The notes: generated by a model from the sequence alone, not told the origin. A DNA stretch of 64,000 nucleotides from Symsagittifera roscoffensis (GCF_963678635.1 NC_087063.1:69172727-69236726); one strand, 5' to 3'; counted from the first letter of the stretch, positions 1-10,957 are shown. Made by a program: numbers and translations.

Positions 1-722
1 ATATGTCGTTAAAAATTGCAGCAGCCAAAATTATTAAGCTAAGGAAAAACCATTTATGTCAGGAAACTGGGCCTATACTTGCGCAAAACTATCCAAAATT
101 AAAATTAGAACTTGGTCTTCAATTGAAAGTATTGAGCGCTAATGAGAAAAATCCAACCCAAGAAATTAGGGCGAAGAAATAGTAAACTTAACAAAAATAA
201 AAACTAGTAAAACAGAAAACATACTTTTTTCTACGACCATAGTTATTTCGACATCGCCATCGTTTGCTGTTAAAATCTGCAGAAAAACTCTTCAAATTCA
301 ATTTTTGTTCGAAACAAATCAGTATCAACTGACTTTTTGAACCTTAATTTTTTTTTGCATTTATTGACTGACTATTCAAATAGTTTTGATTGAGAAATTT
401 CACTTTTTTTATCCTCGTGTTTATGCAGAGAAAAATTTCAAAAACTTTGTGGATAAAATTCAGATTTTTTCTTTCGTTTCGTTTTTTTTTCGTCTAAGTT
501 ACCTAACGCCGTCATCATTTGAATGTCTACGAAACATTAATTTAGTTGCTGTTTCTCCAAAGATTTCTAATTCATTCAAGATACAAAAATATGTTTAACA
601 TTTACAAAAAAAAAACATCAATGGTTGATACATTTAAATTTTGAATTTTATGAAATTTAAATCATAAGCTATAAAAATGGGATTTAAGAAAACAGGGGCG
701 GTGAAACATGCAATCTCCGTTT
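1..722. other. no gene seen; downstream flank of TRIM-like pseudogene
   Basis: AT-rich sequence with many homopolymer runs. The short open frames on both strands show no recognisable domain. It lies downstream of the 3' end of the minus-strand TRIM-like pseudogene. Confidence 0.5.
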
Positions 723-728
723 TTTATT
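723..728 (-). promoter_or_regulatory. putative polyadenylation signal AATAAA
   Basis: The minus strand reads AATAAA here, overlapping the TAA stop of the last open segment of the TRIM-like pseudogene (stop at 724-726). The position suits a 3' end. The hexamer alone is weak evidence in AT-rich DNA. Confidence 0.35.
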
Positions 729-2897
729 CAGTTTTTTTTTGGTACAAAAAGAGCATCTCTTTGCTCAGAATATTCTCGCATGTATACAACTTCCCGTCTT
801 TCATCATAATCATGAGACCTCTTTTGAATGTTGTTATGCTTTGAATCGCCGAAGTAAAGTTGAATTGAAAGATTCTTTCAGTGTCCCCTTGATTTAAAGG
901 TCGCTTTGGTAGATCGTTTTCTTCTTCAATTGGGATTTTGATAACCTATACAATTTGACATTCCAGGCATCAAATGGCGAGCGAGATAAACTTTTTTCCA
1001 AATAACCATCTGGAAAAAAAAGCCGCATCCAAAGCTGCCTTTGTGTTCGCTGCTGTTCATCCTGTTACACTAGATAGTGCGTTTGCCGAAATCAATTTCC
1101 TGATTTCTGTAAACTGAGTACAAAAACAACAAGTTTTTGGAGATGCATGCTATCTTTGGTGTCATATCTTGACCATCTATGTCATTGGATATGGCAAAAC
1201 CATATGGTTGTTCCGGGTACAATTTCGTGGCACAGGGTACGATTTTGAGATGAAAATCGAGGGATTTGGTACTCGCGTGTGTCGAGCTTGTTTCGTAGTC
1301 TGTGATCCAATTGCCATTCCAAAGACGGCAGAAAACAATGACTGGGATGCAAAACTCCGAAGATATCCAATCTACTTGATCTGCGCGACACTTAATCGAA
1401 AAATTAGTTTGAATTTTTTGCAGCTATTTTCGCTGGTGAAGTACAAGCAGTCGTAATCTCCTCCAGGGATGAACTTGAAAAAGTTCGAGCGGATAGAATC
1501 CAAGGGTTTTACGGGTTTTGTGGCTAAAATGTCGGTATACGTATGTAGCTTAAAGTCTCCGCCATTTAAAATGGCCAAGCTGAATCGATATTTTGTTGAT
1601 GTGACATGAGCGTTTTCCAAAAATCCTTTATGGCATGGGAACTTTTGGAATCCGTTAGATGAACTATTCAAATCTATTTCCAGTTTACCTACCCTCGTGA
1701 AAACAAAACTCTTCAAAAAAGTTTGCAGAAGTTCTATCACATCTTTTCTCACGTTTTCACGCGCTTGCTGAATTTCAGCGTGGTAGTTATCAATTTCTTC
1801 TGGTTCGATAAAAACTAGCGGTAATTTTACCTCTTCTGAGAACTTCTCTACAAGTTTTTCAATATTTCCATCGGAAATCAGGCTTCCAAATTTCAAAGAT
1901 GATGCACTCAGATAGTCTCGACTTGAACTTTGGGAATCACCAAACTTAGAACAGTTTCGAATTGTTTCATATTTTTACACAGCTCTTTGTTTTGATTTTT
2001 AAACAAGTCTTTCACATCGCTCTTTCTTTTTGAGTCATATCTAAAGCGTCCATCAGAACTTCTTTGGAGATCTCAACTATGTTGTTCTTGTATGGTTCAA
2101 CCATTGAAGTAAATTTTTCTTCAGCTGCTTTCAAAGACTGCAAAAACCCGGCAGATTGTTTGTAAAGAATATCAAGGTTTTCTAAAACTTCATGCAATTT
2201 GCTTTTCACACAAACAAGGTTTTCCTCTTTTTCAATCGAATCAATGTAATCATGAGCTTTGTGATCATTTAAAGTGCATGTGATGCAAAACATTGTTTGA
2301 TCACAAGTAAAACAGAGGAAGTATTTCACCCGTTTGTATTTTTCACGCAAAAATACTGGCGATCCTTTCTGGTCTGTCACTTCGTCCTAGTCTTGTATGT
2401 GTTTCGCAATACAATCCAGACAGTAGTAGTTCCCGGAAGCGGGACTGTTTAGATGTTAACATTTAAATTTTGCAAAAATTAACCGTTGTTACTGTTTGAA
2501 CACATTGCAAACTTGAAACGCCTTTTTTGGTCTGAGAAAGGTTAAAGATTGCATAAGGGTATGATGACTGAATATGTATTTTTTTTTGAAAAAAAAAACA
2601 GATTCACTGCGAGCAGAAAAAAAAACAATTTTTGCTCAGCTAGCCGAGAATGCAACTTTTTGACTGCATTAACAATGTTTGCATTGCGATTGGTGCTAAG
2701 AAAATGCTAAAATCAATATTTCACTTGCCTCGACGTTTTTTGTTTTGAATTGCATGTATTGCAAACAAACTTGGTACTGTATCCAGATAGGTCAAGAAAA
2801 CAGTTGAAGCATAAAATTTTCGAGGCTAGAGAAACATTTGTCACAATATTTTCGTCAGAGTCACTATTCTTCAATTCGCAAGAAACTGTTTTCACCT
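724..2897 (-). pseudogene. TRIM-like B-box/coiled-coil gene, frame-broken
   Basis: Not assigned to a named family member. The segment at 2897-2729 carries paired cysteines (CFNC...CNTC). It joins, across a GC-AG intron (AG|GCAAGT donor, acceptor at 2445), to 2444 downward with YYCLDC..KH and then a second B-box (CFTCDQTMFCITCTLNDH). A coiled coil follows to about 1780, then a C-terminal region of unknown fold. The last segment, 945-724, ends in TAA. No RING is visible upstream. Breaks: an in-frame TAG at 2387-2389, a frame change after about 2012 in an A-rich run, another near 1920, another near 1395, a TAG at 1070-1072, and a last change before 945. Several breaks sit at homopolymers, so either pseudogenisation or assembly indels could explain them. 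The zinc-ligand order and coiled coil are seen; the TRIM assignment follows from them; the ligase role is inference. Confidence 0.6.
2729..2897 (-). CDS. B-box exon fused to a copy of the mini-exon repeat
   Basis: The exon opens after a TTTGCAG acceptor in phase 1. Its first 24 codons are a sixth copy of the repeat in the upstream array (core NSDSDEN). It then runs straight into the first zinc-binding cysteines. The end is set at AG|GCAAGT, a strong GC-type donor, because this gives the phase (2) needed to continue into YYCLDC at 2444. A GT donor four bases later (GTGAAA) would break that frame. The exon shows that the mini-exon repeat is part of the same gene as the B-box. Confidence 0.55.
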
Positions 2898-3137
2898 CTG
2901 CAAATAGAGAAAAGAAAAGTCTAGCTTAATTTTTGCTTTAAAAGTAGCATGCTGATAGTTTATTAAACGAAACAAAATGAGTCAAGTTTCTTGCTCAATT
3001 TTCGGTTTGATCTAAAAAAAATTCAGTTAAATCTTTTTTAAAAAAAAAATAGAACAATTTAAGATGTTTCATATGCAGTAGTAATTTCTAACACTTTTGG
3101 GTTGATATTCTACTTAAAATTTAAATGTATAGTTAAT

Positions 3138-3209
3138 CTGTCAGGGAATCAACTCTTTGGTTATCCTCGTCAGAATCACTGTTGCTTGTTTCACCGAAGG
3201 TTGTCATCC
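3138..3209 (-). pseudogene. array mini-exon 5, donor site lost
   Basis: The exon is 72 bp with an open frame (core NSDSDEDN) and a good acceptor (ATTTGTAG). The position where siblings have GT reads AT (CAG|ATTAAC). No substitute GT donor lies close downstream, so the exon is probably not used. Confidence 0.6.
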
Positions 3210-3336
3210 CTACAAATCATCAGAAGAGTATGTTTTTGCTCTTTCACACATGCTCTGTCACGACAAGGTATGAATGAAAATATTAGAACGGATGCATGAA
3301 AAAAGAAATCATTTGCATAGTTTCAGGCACTTTGTC

Positions 3337-3663
3337 GGGCTCTTTCACATTGTTCCGGCATCTTTCTTTCAGAAAGAGCAAAAACCTAGTCTTCAACAGT
3401 TAGAACATTGTTGAAGATGGTTTCGGGCAAAAGAGCCGCCTACGGGCACTTCGTGTCCTCAGGCTGGGCTCCTTTTCCCTCGGGCATCTTTCAACTATGC
3501 TCTAACTACTACAAAGAGCAAAAACATACTCTTCAACTGTTAGAACATAGTTGAAGATTGCCTCGGGCAAAAGAGCCACCATCGGGCACTTCGTGCCCTC
3601 AGGCCGCCGGGCTCTTTTTCCATCGGGCATCTTTCAACTATGTTCCAACTACTACGAAGAGCC
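3337..3663. repeat. cluster of foldback (MITE-like) units
   Basis: Two full units (3337-3437 and 3466-3577) and a half unit (3609-3663). Each starts GGGCTC(C/T)TTT and ends AAAAGAGCC. Inside are the inverted arms CAACTATG and CATAGTTG, so each unit can fold on itself. The spacer holds a second small hairpin, GGGCAC-TTC-GTGCCC, at about 3583. The cluster sits in the intron between array exons 4 and 5 and explains their wider spacing. Confidence 0.65.
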
Positions 3664-3852
3664 ATTCAACTTTAGCATCAATTTTAAAAATTGAGCTCTA
3701 ATTGCTTATCGAGTTATTCAATGTAAAACAATAGTTTTGCTTCGTTTTCAATTAATCTTCAAAATGATAATAAAATGTGATATTTTTGTTCAGTTATAAA
3801 ATTGATCGATTCAAACTTGGTATTTTAATTGAAACTTAACTGTATCACCAAC

Positions 3853-3923
3853 CTGTCAGAGAATCAAATGTCACGTTATCCTCGTCAGAGTCACTGTTTT
3901 TCCTTTCAACTGGAGTTGTCTTT
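3853..3923 (-). pseudogene. array mini-exon 4, one base short
   Basis: Splice sites look intact (CTTATAG acceptor, CAG|GTTGGT donor). The exon is 71 bp, one base shorter near its 5' end than its siblings. Including it would shift the frame; skipping it would not. The core NSDSDEDN is unchanged. Confidence 0.6.
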
Positions 3924-4145
3924 CTATAAGTAGAAAAATAAATTTGAAAATTCTACTACGATAAAAAAGCTGCATGCTAATGTTTTATCAGATCAATTTA
4001 AAAGAGTCAGTATTTGTGCCTAGTTTTCTGAATAATCTCAGAAAAAAACTGAATCTTTTACATGCTTCCATGCTTTGTATGCAGTAAAAAATTCTTTTTT
4101 TTCTCTAAGTGGATATTCTAACTGAAAAATAACTCAATGTCTTAC

Positions 4146-4217
4146 CGATCAGAGAATAATCTGTATTGTTAGCCTCGACATAATCACTGTTTCTTGTTCC
4201 ACCAAAGGTTGCCATTG
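4146..4217 (-). CDS. array mini-exon 3 (72 bp, phase 1-1)
   Basis: Acceptor ATTTATAG, donor TCG|GTAAGA, the best match to the donor consensus in the array. The acidic core has drifted (NSDYVEANN), but the flanking framework and the SL end are kept. Confidence 0.6.
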
Positions 4218-4419
4218 CTATAAATCAATCAAAACCAGTCAAATTAAACATCAGTTTTGAAGACTGCAGGTTGATAGTTTATCAAATCAGATTAAATCAG
4301 TCATTTGTCGTGCTGGATCTTCTCATTTATCTCAAAAAGGAAAAAAATATATGATTTGCAGTCAAAAGTTCTAAGTTTTAGAGTTAATATTTTATTTGAA
4401 ATTTAACTAGATTACTAAC

Positions 4420-4500
4420 CGCTCAGAGAATCTTCTGTAACATAATCGTAATCATCGTCAGTATCACTGTTCTTCATTTCACGAGAGTTTTTTTGCATAT
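4420..4500 (-). CDS. array mini-exon 2 (81 bp, phase 1-1)
   Basis: Acceptor CTTTGTAG, donor GCG|GTTAGT. It is nine bases longer than its neighbours but still a multiple of three. The core is NSDTDDDYDY, ending DSLS. Confidence 0.6.
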
Positions 4501-4706
4501 CTACAAAGCAACCCGAAAGTATTAACCAAATTTAACTTTCAGGCTTAAAAATGTAAGCCAGATATTTATCAAATCACTAAAAACGGGTTAGTGTTTATGT
4601 TCCCCTTTCCAATTAATGTTAGAAATAAATGGAACAAATTAAGACATTTCATATACAGTCATCAATTCTAATATTTTAAAACTGGTTTTTTAACTGTTTG
4701 GCCAAC

Positions 4707-4778
4707 CTGTCAGAGAATCGATTATACCGTTATCCTCTTCAGAATCACTGTTCTTCATTTCATCGATAGTTGCCATCC
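4707..4778 (-). CDS. array mini-exon 1 (72 bp, phase 1-1)
   Basis: Acceptor TTTTTTGTAG, donor CAG|GTTGGC, both on the minus strand. It encodes 24 residues with core NSDSEEDN and ending DSLT. It is the most upstream copy seen. No further copy or first exon was recognised above 4.86 kb. Confidence 0.6.
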
Positions 4779-4899
4779 CTACAAAAAAGAAAAAACAGTC
4801 GAATTGAACTTTGACAAAAAAGTTTGTATCAAGACAAAGCCCTGAATTTTCCAATTGCGTTTCAATTTTTATGGTGTACTTTAAGTTCTAATAATTGAT

Positions 4900-5140
4900 G
4901 AATTTAAAAATCATAATAAAAATTTTGCAAATCATCCCCCTACACCCTTTGTAAAGTACAAAATGAGATATCTTGGATATAGCAAAGTATTAAGTAAGCC
5001 AATGAGCATGCTTCAACTTGGAACGATTTCTCAGACGAAAAACAAAAAAATCTGTCAAAATTGCTAGATAAAAAGTCGAAGCTCTTCTTGAGAAAAAACC
5101 ACCCAAGCAGAAACATTCTGTCTCTTTCTTTGAAAATAAT
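4900..5140 (+). repeat. degraded copy of the TGTTCCGAC-type repeat
   Basis: Blocks such as 'aaagtacaaaa', 'ggaacgatttct', 'aaaaagtcga' and 'aaaccaccc' recur in the same order as in the fuller copy at 46.5-47.1 kb. The ends are not recognisable, so the limits are approximate. Confidence 0.4.
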
Positions 5141-5314
5141 TAGTTCATTTGAAAAAAAATGGCTATTAATTTATGATATCAATTAAAAGGTGCAAATTTT
5201 TGTGCTTCATTACAATGCAATCTCGGAAAAATATAGAGATTAGCCGCTTTGTTTGTGTTAATCGAGTTGAAATGATAATTTAAGGAAATGTTAAACTGGA
5301 AAACTATTCAAATC

Positions 5315-5590
5315 GAATGTCCCGCGTTTCGCCCCTCACACAATTCGCCCCTCTTAATTCTAATGGCACATTTCGCCCCTCACACATTTCGCCCCTAATA
5401 ATCTCACATATTTCGTCCTCGCACGTTTCGCACCTAACTTATTACACAATTAATTACCGCCGCTTTCTTAATGTACATTTCAGGGGCGAAATGTGCCAGT
5501 AATTTATAAGAGGCGAAATGTGTGAGGGGCGAAATATGCCACTAGATTTAAGAGGGGCGAAACGTGTGAGGGGCGAAATGTGTGAGGGGC
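5315..5590. mobile_element. foldback/MITE built from TTCGCCCCT motifs
   Basis: The left half carries repeated TTCGCCCC(T) motifs and the right half carries the same motifs inverted (AGGGGCGAA), so the element folds into a long imperfect hairpin. ATTCAAATC flanks both sides (5306-5314 and 5591-5599). Because the terminal repeats may begin GAATG, the true duplication may be only AAATC. The element has no coding capacity. A related motif pair occurs near 27.66 kb. Confidence 0.65.
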
Positions 5591-5599
5591 ATTCAAATC

Positions 5600-6990
5600 A
5601 GACTAAAATAAAACAAGGAAATTGCTTTGTTTTATTGGCATGAAAAGTTTGATTTTACCAGCTCAATTTGCAGTAAACTGCCTTTGTAGAATATTTTTTG
5701 TCGAAAACACGTTTTCAACAAAATTTTTATCTGGATGAGCTCAATATAGATGGTTAAGAGTTTCAGTAAAATATAAAATTTGAGCTTGATTTTAACTTTG
5801 CTAATTTTTTTAAGTAAAATACATACTTTTCTGCATTTTAAATCCTCGCCTAAATTATGCTTATTAGAGTAAATTGAAAATGCAATAAGTGAAAACTGAA
5901 TAACACTATCTTCAATTATCGCGCTATCTAGAAAAAAAGTGAAAAAAGTGACTGTCTCAATTCTTAGAAAAAAAATTAGATTTTTGGTTGGGTTTTCTGC
6001 ATTCCGCCACACCAACAAAATTGTCAGTTAAATAGTGGTGTTTGGTGTGTCTAACAGGAAATCATCGGAAAAATTTCCATTACTAGAAATCAACACCAAA
6101 AAATAGTATATCAGTTTTTGAAAAGAAAGAACCAGAAACTGAACACAAGTTGAAATATAAAAATTTTTGAGCAAACGTCAAATGGAATCAAATGAAAAAA
6201 CAGTGCATTATATTTTACACAATAACCCACAGTTAGCTTCCTGGAATGACATTGTTGGCATGGCTTAACTAACAATTCAATAAGTTAACATATAAGCAAA
6301 AACTTTCAATGCTTGTGCGCTTTGCAATTAAATCGACTATTGAACAATTATAGAAACCCAATAACTGCAAACCGTTTATTGTCACCGAGAAGGCACATAA
6401 AAAATCCTCCCCGTTTTACAGGAGTCTGCCCCTTTATTTATTTCAATTCTAACCTGTATTGTTTCTTGTAAAAAATGCAAAAGATTAAACCTTTCAAAAG
6501 CAATATAAAGCTTTGCAACAAGTTTTTTGTCTCGAAATGAAAACTTTAAACATTATTTTACGACACAGCCAAAACTTGAAAACCATTGTTGAAAAACTTA
6601 AACGAAAAAAGAAATATGGTGAAAAACAACGAAAAGCTTTCAAAAGGAAGCAAACTAAGTTGATCGCTCAGAAGGTCTCTATAAAACAAGTTGTCCGTTT
6701 TAATTCAAAGTCTTTGCATAAACTTTAAAAATGTTTAATTTTTTGTTTACCTTGACAATTGAATTTACTTTAATTTTTTTTAAATTAAATTTTTTTTAGT
6801 TGCTAGCATATATAATCTGTTAACGTTAGGTTAAAAGGCCAGATAAAGTTGCTCATAGCAATTCTTGAGTTATGCCAGAGTTTTGTGCAATTTGATTTTA
6901 GTGTGCTAATTTCTTACCTCGGGTTTTGCTCTCAGGGGTTGTCTGACGCTCAGTGTAGTCAATTTCTGTACATAGGCTGCCGACCCGTCT
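5600..6990. other. no supported gene
   Basis: AT-rich. A minus-strand frame at 5632-6018 is Ile/Leu/Lys-rich and a plus-strand frame at 6513-6728 is very basic. Neither has a domain or sensible splice context, so both look like composition effects. Confidence 0.4.
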
Positions 6991-7027
6991 TCGCTTACCG
7001 CGAACGTTGACTCGTCTCCCCCAGCAA

Positions 7028-7777
7028 TGGCGTTTGATCTTGCCGACAAGATCAACCGTCTCACGCTAGCTAGAATTGAGCTTGAAAACGAGTTAGATGT
7101 AAACTATGAGTGATATTTGAGGCCATTGAAAGAAAAGACCGCACTGTTAAAATCAAAAAATGGCTTCAAAGTTGTGAAGATTGCTCGGCCAAAGCCGTCT
7201 CCGAAAATGAAGAAATCCGCTTTTTAACGTCACGAGAATCCGACAAAGCAGCCTTAGAACATTGGTTATAGCTTTTAACACACAAAAACGATGAAATCCG
7301 TCCTAAAACCCGACAGTATCTTTTGAAAGTGTTCTATCACAAAGCTCTGCAACCACGTCACACAAAAGTCATTAGGAATCTTTTAAGTATTTGTCTGTGT
7401 CAGTGACTTCTAGCCAAAGAGTTCGAGAGCTGAAACTTGCAACCTTGCGCCGTGAAGAAATAGAGCGAAACAACGAAGCTAAATTTCGCTTGAAGCAGCA
7501 GAAAAATCTATTAGAACTAGAAGAATTGGCCAAACAAAATCGAGTTAAATTGGCCGAAGCTACCTTTAGGGAAAATTCGATTCTTGAGGACATGAAAGAG
7601 AAGTCAAGTTCGACAGACTTGCGCGAGGAGAGTCTTGCCGGAAGTAAAAGGACAGAAAGCTGGGTGAACGAAACAACTGAAGCAATTCAACCTGCATATA
7701 AAACCAAACCGTCATCGAGTGCTGCTGGTTTTAACCAATCTTTCCAACCGGCGGTATCTGTCTCGACTAGTAAATAG
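7028..7777 (+). pseudogene. Pao gag N-terminal coiled-coil region
   Basis: The ATG at 7028 opens a helical, Glu/Lys/Arg-rich stretch (ADKINRLTLARIELENEL). The frame changes at about 7110 and again before 7391. From there an open stretch to 7777 is rich in Glu, Lys and Arg with a coiled-coil pattern (RVRELKLATLRREEIERNN). This is the usual N-terminal part of Pao gag polyproteins. In-frame stops make it non-functional as it stands. Only one copy exists; the duplicated block begins downstream. Confidence 0.6.
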
Positions 7778-7890
7778 GATGAAGATAAAACTAAAATCAG
7801 AAAACGTTTTCAATCCTAATCTGAAAAAAAATAATCCAAAATAACACTCAATACAATCCGAATCTTCCGCAGACGTCTAAAAAATCTACT

Positions 7891-8823
7891 GTGCTACCCT
7901 TTGGTTTCATTCAAACCGCGCAAGCTAGCCAGAGTCAAACTCTGGCTCAACCGTCGTCTAAAGTCAAAATAGGAAACGTGCCAAACTCGACTTTCGATTA
8001 TACGAATTCAAACTTTCCATTAACCAGTGGTGGAACCGTTTTCAACCAGCCGGAGTCTGAGTCTCATTTTCCGGATCCCCGAGATGATGGATTCATTTTT
8101 TGTAGTTTTGATGACAACAATCACGTTGATCAAAACAAACCACCCTACCCGCCAATAAACGAAAAAAACCACCCTACCCGCCAATAGACGAAAGAAATTG
8201 TCTCAATACAACGGTGATCGTTAACATTGGCATGAATGGTTCGCCCAGTTTGTAAGCGCTGTCGACTCCGCCCGTTTGAGTGATGACGTCAAGTTGACAT
8301 GCTTGAAAACTCTTTTGACTGGGAAAACCAAAAATGCCATCGCTGAGTTTGCGTATTCCAATGTTATGTATAAAGATGCCTTGAACACTCTTATTCGAAA
8401 ATTTGTCTAGCCACGAACGATAGTTAATGCTCATCTCGACAAACTAAATTGTCTTCCACCATTGAAGATGCATAATTCCGACCTTATAAATTTTGCTTCT
8501 ACCATCTCAAATCTTGCTGGTGTGTTTAAGTCTCTCTCCTATACCCAGGATTTGGATGGTGTTGCTTTGTTGAACCAAGCATTAGGTAAAATATGAAGGA
8601 ATAATGGGCTCTTTACATAGTGAAAAGGAGTCTTCACCAACCATCTTTGCTCCATTTCAATGACTGGCTGGCCGAAAAAGCAGAGGCGCATGAGCGAATG
8701 CGCGCTAACACTCCCAAAAATCGAAATCAGGAAAATCAGGCCAATGCTGGCCCTTCTAAAAGAGTAAAAAAACTTTTGTCGTCTAATTTGGAACTTTCTC
8801 AAAAAAAAAGCCCCAATCAATAG
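7891..8823 (+). pseudogene. Pao gag DUF1759 domain, copy 1
   Basis: A Pro/Ser/Gln-rich linker is followed from about 8205 by the DUF1759 signature: YNGDR.HWHEWFAQF, LTCLKTLLTGKTKNAIAEF and IVNAHLDKLNCLPPL. This is the conserved gag core of Pao elements. It is broken by a stop in place of the Trp/Leu near 8222, a TAG at about 8408 (also present in copy 2), and later frame changes. The shared TAG predates the duplication or was already tolerated. Confidence 0.75.
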
Positions 8824-9059
8824 TATCCTTCCTGTGTTGTTTGCAACGCAAACCTGACATTTGGTCCTGTAGCGTCTACAAAGAGAAAATTCTTTTTCAA
8901 AGAGCAAATGTTGCCGCGGTGCAGAATAGTGTTTTTCCTGTCAGCAATCAAATCATACTTTTCGAAAATGCCTAAAATCTAGAAATTGCAACAAGCTTGA
9001 TCGCAACAGCCCTCACAATGCGCTTTTTCACGGAGTCGAAAGAATATACCCCGCAAAAG

Positions 9060-9890
9060 TGGAAACAGTTGAAGGTACTTGCGGCACTTCCGTTTGCCGT
9101 GTTAAAGGTCTGCTTCAAATCGTTGAATTGAAATTGTCCAACAAGACATCCAGCTCTAATACTCTTTTATTTTTTTTTGGCTTGCAGCCACTCATGGATT
9201 TTCGCTCAGCTTGCTGAAAAACTTAAATTGTCCGGTAAAAATTTGAACCTCACAGTCAGTGGAAAAAATTCACAACAGGTTGTAACGACGGATTAAGTAA
9301 AATAGTAATTTCGGGTAATAATGAATCAATTTCATACAATTTTCACGCACGACCTTTTATGAAGACAGATTTAAACTTAGGGTCTGATACCATGAAAGTC
9401 AGTGAACTTAAAAATCCTCATTTGGCTCCACTGCCTTCCTTGACGAAGCAATACTCTGACCTGAAATTTAATTTAGGCCAAAACTGTTTTCATGCCATCC
9501 GACCATTGAAAATTCACGGCGATAATAGCCGAAATTCTTCGTTTGCGGTACGCTTGCCTATCAGTTGGGTCCTCAGTGGTCCTCTACCATCATCTTTAGG
9601 TTTACCGTGCCATTGTTTCAAGTGTACTGTTGGAGACAATTCTCTTATAGAGCAAGACAAAAATTGGTATGAACTTGAGTCCTACGGTACTTATAAATCA
9701 GCTGATCTACGTTCAACATCAGACAAGCAAGCTCTAAGAACGCTTGAATCGAATATTTCACATGACGGAACTCGATACTCCGTTGGTATTCGTTGGATCG
9801 ATAAGGATTTCAAGTTGCCAAACAACTACTACTCCGCGTTTGCCCAACTTAAGTCCTTGGAAAAGCGGCTCGAAAGAGTCTGAGCATCAT
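9060..9890 (+). pseudogene. Pao protease/RT N-terminus, copy 1
   Basis: HSWIFAQLAEKLKLSGKN marks the DUF1758-like protease region. A long open stretch (9359-9883) then carries the GWVLSGP motif and the RT-proximal segment ending LKSLEKRL. Compared with copy 2, about 57 bp are missing near 9058, at an AAAG microhomology. The stretch stops at 9883 because the duplication junction returns to gag sequence at GAGTCTGAG (9876-9884). Confidence 0.75.
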
Positions 9891-10020
9891 TTTCCGGATC
9901 CCCGAGCTGATGTGTTCATTTTTGTAGTTTTGATGACAACAATCACGTTGATCGAAACAAACCACCCTACCGGCCAATAATCTAAGAAAAACCACCCTAC
10001 CCGCCAATAAACGAAAGAAA

Positions 10021-10689
10021 TTGTCTCAATACAACGGTGACCGTTTACATTGGCATGAATGGTTCGCCCAGTTTGTAAGCGCTGTCGACACCGCCCGTTT
10101 GAGTTATGACATCAAGTTGACATGCTTGAAAACTCTTTTGACTGGGAAAACCAAAAATGCCATCGCTGAGTTTGCGTATTCCAGTGTAATGTATAAAGAT
10201 GCCTTGAACACTCTTATTCGAAAATTTGTCTAGCCACAAACGATAGTTAATGCTCATCTCGACAAACTAAATTGTCTTCCACCATTGAAGATGCATAATT
10301 CCGACCTTATGAGTTTTGCTTCTACCATCTCAAATCTTGCTGCTGTGTATAAGCCACTCTCCTATACCCAGGATTTGGATGGTGTTGCTTTGTTGAACCA
10401 ATCATTAGGTAAAATGCCACCCAATATGAAGGAATAATGGGCTCCTTACATAGTGAAAAGGAGTCTTCACCAACCCTCTTTGCTCCATTTCAATGACTGG
10501 CTGGCCGAAAAAGCAGAGGCGCATGGGCGAATGCGCGCTAACACTCCCAAAAATCGAAATCAGGAAAATCAGGCCAATGCTGGCCCTTCTAAAAGAGTAA
10601 ACAAACTTTTGTCGTCTAATTTGGAACTTTCTGAAAAAAAGCACCAATCAATAGTATCCGTACTGTGTTGTTTGCAACGGCAAACATGA
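10021..10689 (+). pseudogene. Pao gag DUF1759 domain, copy 2
   Basis: Same signature as copy 1, with the N-terminal HWHEWFAQF intact here (open 10021-10233). The TAG after LIRKFV is shared with copy 1. The downstream Lys/Arg/Asn-rich segment (10453-10689) is open. Confidence 0.75.
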
Positions 10690-10957
10690 CATTTGGTCCT
10701 GTAGCGTCTACAAAGAGAAAACTCTTTTTCAAAGAGCAAAGTTTGCCGCGGAGCAGAATAGTGTTTTTCCTGTCAGCAATCAAATCATACTTTTCGAAAA
10801 TGCCCAAAATCTAGAAATTGCAACAAGCTTGATTGCAACAGCCCTCACAATGCGCTTTTTCACGGAGTCGAAAGAATATATACCGCAAAAGACTCAACAA
10901 AGTCACCAGCTGAAGAAAAAATCTCTTCGTATTCCGCTATTCTGAAAGTGGAAACAG

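Larger units (their letters stand above)
2897..4860 (-). repeat. tandem array of ~285-bp units, each with one short exon
   Basis: Six copies of an exon of about 72 bp occur at a spacing of roughly 280-310 bp, except where a foldback cluster widens one interval. The intervening sequence also matches from unit to unit. Examples are 'gctgatagtttat' and 'gagtcagt' blocks after each exon and 'cagtaataattctaa'-like blocks before it. The exon and its intron were therefore duplicated together. Each exon encodes a Ser/Asp/Glu-rich core NSD(S/T)(D/E)(E/D)D followed by DSL. The exons are symmetric (phase 1-1), so any number can be included or skipped without losing frame. See the individual exon entries. 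Confidence 0.75.

Noticed and set aside
1169-1456. 95-codon plus-strand frame
   Set aside because: It is antisense to the open C-terminal region of the TRIM-like pseudogene.
5632-6018. 128-codon minus-strand frame
   Set aside because: Ile/Leu/Lys-rich composition typical of AT-rich non-coding DNA; no motif.
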